From: JAHDCJ01 sp039028895
GTDB lineage: Bacteria; Bacteroidota; Bacteroidia; Chitinophagales; Saprospiraceae
Assembly (NCBI GenBank): GCA_039028895.1
Contig: JBCCHF010000063.1
Span: forward strand, 1-25,809
Length of the DNA stretch: 25,809 bases
Direction: 5' to 3'
Shown: positions 23,327-25,809 of the stretch, one piece after another
How the letters are laid out: every line of letters begins with the position of its first letter
How positions within the stretch are numbered: position 1 is the first letter of the stretch
Position numbers and translations under genes: made by a program
The notes under the pieces: model-generated
What the model was told of the DNA's origin: nothing
Database searches by the model: none
What the model saw: the letters and a program-made list of their open reading frames with translations, nothing else

Positions 23327-24175
23327 ATGATACACCCTCTCAGGGCTTTGGCTTACCTGTTTGGCGCACTGGCGTTAGTGGCCGTTCTATATGCCATTTT
23401 AATCTTTCGTACACCCCTGCAAGCCGAGCCAGGCATAGAAGTTGAAGTGCCACCCCCAACTGATCTTGCCCCTGATCCTGATCCCGAACCAGCAATTTAT
23501 AAATACATACCACCACCTGTTGATCTTGTCGATCATCAAAAAAGATATGATAGCCTTATTGCTGTAATTTCTGCGAAAAGAGTGGCATGGGCTTCCCTTT
23601 ACAGGAATGCAGAATCAGAAACAGGAAAAAAGGACGTGATTAAGGATGCGGGCAGTTTTTTGCATACCTCGCTTTCGGCCGCAGTCTTTCCGGCTTGGTA
23701 TGGTACAGAATGGGATTTTAACGGATATACCAATAATCCACGTGACGGCCTGGTGGCTTGTGGCTACTTTGTGTCAACACCACTCAAGCACATAGGCCTT
23801 AAACTCAATAGATATACACTTGCGCAACAGGCAGCATCAAATATCATTAAATCACTTTGCCCGGCCGAAGACTATATCACCATCGGAAACAACGATTTCG
23901 ACAGGATGCTGTCATATGTAGAATCAAGACCAGATAATCTTTATGTCATTGGGCTGGATAACCATGTTGGATTTATCGAACGCCGCAATGGCAAAACCAA
24001 TTTCATCCATTCCAGCTATATAGACGCTTCTTGTGGGTGTGTACTAAGTGAAGATGCTAGAAAGTCACCGGTTTTGCCTTATTCAAACATTTATGTAATA
24101 GGGCATATTAGTGATAATGAGATGCTCATAAAGAAATGGCTTTTCAGTGAACATGTTACTATTGTGAAGAGTTAA
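23327..24175 (+). CDS. Membrane-anchored protein with a possible Cys/His hydrolase domain, unknown function
   Basis: An N-terminal membrane helix (about 5-27) and a Pro-rich periplasmic linker (about 30-68) precede a 210-residue domain that I cannot assign firmly. It contains GLVACGYFVSTPL (C145), LAQQAASNIIKSL, and VIGLDNHVGFIERRNG (H213), followed by FIHSSY. A Cys at a helix start and a His at the start of a strand in NHVGFI resemble NlpC/P60 or CHAP cysteine peptidases, so cell-wall hydrolysis is a guess. I recall related hypothetical proteins in Bacteroidota. I chose the ATG at 23327 (282 residues); the open frame extends to a GTG at 23282, but those residues do not look like a signal sequence. 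It is just downstream of rnpB and 54 bases before the desaturase gene. Confidence 0.78.
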   Translation: MIHPLRALAYLFGALALVAVLYAILIFRTPLQAEPGIEVEVPPPTDLAPDPDPEPAIYKYIPPPVDLVDHQKRYDSLIAVISAKRVAWASLYRNAESETGKKDVIKDAGSFLHTSLSAAVFPAWYGTEWDFNGYTNNPRDGLVACGYFVSTPLKHIGLKLNRYTLAQQAASNIIKSLCPAEDYITIGNNDFDRMLSYVESRPDNLYVIGLDNHVGFIERRNGKTNFIHSSYIDASCGCVLSEDARKSPVLPYSNIYVIGHISDNEMLIKKWLFSEHVTIVKS

Positions 24176-24192
24176 AGAACTAAGAATTTTGG

Positions 24193-24200
24193 TAACTTTG
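24193..24200 (+). promoter_or_regulatory. Putative -7 promoter element for the desaturase gene
   Basis: TAACTTTG matches TAnnTTTG exactly and lies 29 bases before the ATG, a normal leader length. No clear -33 TTTG is present at the right distance. Confidence 0.48.
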
Positions 24201-24229
24201 CAGCCAATCACAAAAGTAATTTCTACAAA

Positions 24230-25303
24230 ATGAGGACTTTTTCCAGCATCAACGACCCCGTTTTTGTAAAAAAACAAAGCTATAATTTCATTGATCGTTT
24301 CTTCCTTGAAAGGATTCGTGATGAACGCGACCTTCCTTTTGTGTATCTGAAGCTTAAGATTTTATTTTTTCACATACCTTTTGCCATATTCCTTTTTACG
24401 CCTGTTTTGACAGGTTGGGTATGGTGGGTAGCGGCATTGGCGTGGTTCCTTGTAGGCGCAGTTCTGTTTATCGGAGCATTCACCCTTATGTTGCACAATA
24501 CCAGTCACCGCAAATTCTACAAGCAGAAATACGACTGGATGAACTATATGATTCCTTGGGTATTCGGACCATTTTTTGGTCAGTCTCCTGAAACCTATTT
24601 TGGGCATCACATTGGCATGCATCATTCTGAGAATAACCTTAAAGATGATCGCAGCAGCACCATGTACTATCAGCGAGATAGCCTGATTGATTTTTTCAAA
24701 TACTACGGAAGTTTTATCGCCATTGGAATAATCGAACTTGTGGATTATTTTAAGAGTAAGAACAAACCGAAATTCGTCAAAATGGTGATCAGGGGTGAAT
24801 TTACCTTTGTCCTGTTAATGATCCTATTGGCAGTGTTTGTGAGCTGGAAAGCGACCTTGGTTGTTTTTGCACTTCCATTCTTCGGTTCCAGGTTTGGAAT
24901 GATGGCAGGTAATTGGGGGCAGCATGCTTTTGTTGACCGTAGAGATCCGGCAAATAATTACCTTAATAGTATCACTTGTATCAATCATCCATATAACAAA
25001 ATGTGCTGGAATGATGGTTACCATATCGGCCACCACCTGCGCCCGCATATGCACTGGACTGATATGCCAGGTGAGTTATTGAAAAACAAAGACAAATACG
25101 CTGCTAATGACGCCATCGTCTTTGAAAATATTGATTTTACCGGGGTTTGGTTTTTGCTGATGCGCAAGCGTTATGACAAACTGGCCAGTCATTTTGTAAA
25201 TCTCGGAGATCGCTACAAAAGCGATGAAGAAGTTATGAAGATGTTGCGTTCACGAACTCAGAAATACGAATCTGATTACGTTTATACCCCAACGCCAGCC
25301 TAA
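24230..25303 (+). CDS. Membrane fatty acid desaturase family protein
   Basis: The three histidine boxes of di-iron membrane desaturases are present: HNTSH (H89-H93), HHIGMHH (126-132) and HIGHH (265-269), with an additional His in QHAF (232). Hydrophobic segments lie at about 45-88 and 190-220, between and before the boxes. Members introduce double bonds into, or hydroxylate, acyl chains; the regiochemistry and substrate cannot be read from the sequence. Length 357 fits the family. Its stop overlaps the stop of the convergent Lrp-type gene by CTAA, so the two transcripts must overlap. Confidence 0.88.
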   Translation: MRTFSSINDPVFVKKQSYNFIDRFFLERIRDERDLPFVYLKLKILFFHIPFAIFLFTPVLTGWVWWVAALAWFLVGAVLFIGAFTLMLHNTSHRKFYKQKYDWMNYMIPWVFGPFFGQSPETYFGHHIGMHHSENNLKDDRSSTMYYQRDSLIDFFKYYGSFIAIGIIELVDYFKSKNKPKFVKMVIRGEFTFVLLMILLAVFVSWKATLVVFALPFFGSRFGMMAGNWGQHAFVDRRDPANNYLNSITCINHPYNKMCWNDGYHIGHHLRPHMHWTDMPGELLKNKDKYAANDAIVFENIDFTGVWFLLMRKRYDKLASHFVNLGDRYKSDEEVMKMLRSRTQKYESDYVYTPTPA

Positions 25304-25722
25304 ACTGGGATAGCGGTAGAGTATTTGGCTTCTTCCAATACAAATGAACTCTTTACTTCCTTGACGTTATCCAAAGCAAGCAGCTTTGAGGTGACAAGAT
25401 GGTAATAGCTGTCAAGATCCTTGACAATTACCTTTATCAGGAAATCAACATTGCCCCCCATAACATAACATTCTACAACTTCTGGTATCTCTGTCACTGC
25501 CTTATTGAAGTTCTTTATAGCCTCACGCCCTTGTTGCTCAATGGAAACGGAGCAAAATACCATGATCGTTGGATCCAGTTTATGGCGATCTACCAGTGCA
25601 ACATATTTTGAAATAATACCCCTCGACTCCATCTTTCTGATTCGGTCATAGACAGGTGTCTTGGATAAACTCAGTTTTTCCGAAATGGTCTTCACATTGG
25701 TTTTGCCATCTTCCTGGAGCAA
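25300..25722 (-). CDS. Lrp/AsnC-family transcriptional regulator, 5' end abnormal or incomplete
   Basis: An N-terminal helix-turn-helix (KTISEKLSLSKTPVYDRIRKM) precedes a ligand-binding/oligomerisation domain (VFCSVSIEQQG, VVECYVMGGNVDFLIKVIVKDL, VKEVKSSFVLEEAKYSTAIPV). It probably senses amino acids. The given start is a TTG at 25722, which cuts off helix 1: in-frame upstream codons to 25749 encode DKTDLAIID, exactly what the family has before LLQEDG. The frame stays open to a TAA at 25783-25785, but there is no ATG, GTG or CTG in it. Either a rare start (ATT/ATC) is used, or the 5' end has been disrupted or misassembled near the window edge. Confidence 0.82.
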   Translation of the reverse strand: MLQEDGKTNVKTISEKLSLSKTPVYDRIRKMESRGIISKYVALVDRHKLDPTIMVFCSVSIEQQGREAIKNFNKAVTEIPEVVECYVMGGNVDFLIKVIVKDLDSYYHLVTSKLLALDNVKEVKSSFVLEEAKYSTAIPV

Positions 25723-25752
25723 ATCAATGATGGCGAGATCTGTTTTATCTCT

Positions 25753-25809
25753 GTGACCTGCTACGGAACGGAGGTAGGCTAGTTAGCAGTCAAAGTGGCA
25801 GTGACCTGC
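25753..25809. repeat. 9-bp direct repeat GTGACCTGC at the window edge
   Basis: GTGACCTGC occurs at 25753-25761 and again at 25801-25809, the last bases of the window, 48 bases apart. The first copy is where the Lrp-type gene loses similarity to its family. This could be a deletion/duplication junction, an assembly artefact at a contig end, or chance. Confidence 0.6.

Overview
The window looks like a chromosomal segment from a Bacteroidota bacterium, most likely a Saprospiria-type (Lewinella/Haliscomenobacter-like) marine or environmental species. The evidence is two secreted proteins ending in the type B (gliding-associated) type IX secretion signal, a PorX-type regulator, a 13-repeat SprB-like adhesin, an sdhCAB operon with a single cytochrome b558 anchor, and several exact matches to the Bacteroidota -7 promoter element TAnnTTTG. 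The species call is inference. No mobile element, CRISPR array or tRNA was seen; the gene content is largely chromosomal core and cell-envelope functions.

Layout: 1-171 is almost filled by about 19 tandem copies of a heptamer (CCGATTG), ending 11 bases before lnt (183-1976, +). A minus-strand block follows: porX (6600-5044) overlaps a secreted LamG/type IX cargo gene (5047-3821) by ATGA, and then, behind its own promoter, tsaE (3626-3195) overlaps an alanine dehydrogenase gene (3202-1979) by ATGAGTAA. Divergent from porX is an HD-domain phosphohydrolase (6687-7916). Next comes a secreted protein of tandem 23-residue repeats with a peptidoglycan-binding C-terminus (8099-9481), closed by a strong terminator. 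A thioredoxin-SPOR fusion (9814-10713) is followed after 3 bases by hutI (10717-11946).

The middle is dominated by a small secreted protein (12193-12582) and a 1831-residue adhesin (12622-18117), then a very acidic, LEA-like helical protein (18271-19116). The sdhCAB operon lies on the minus strand (22623-19152). Divergent from it is the RNase P RNA gene (about 22811-23226) with a well-placed promoter. The right end holds a membrane-anchored Cys/His protein of unknown function (23327-24175), a fatty acid desaturase (24230-25303), and a convergent Lrp/AsnC regulator whose 5' end is abnormal next to the window edge.

Biological theme: much of the window concerns the cell envelope and secretion, namely lipoprotein acylation (Lnt), type IX secretion regulation (PorX), two type IX cargo proteins, and two predicted peptidoglycan-interacting proteins. 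The rest is housekeeping: t6A tRNA modification, alanine and histidine catabolism, complex II, RNase P and lipid desaturation. The most unusual items are the two-halved 23-residue repeat protein, the translational coupling of porX to a type IX cargo gene, and the heptamer array in front of lnt.
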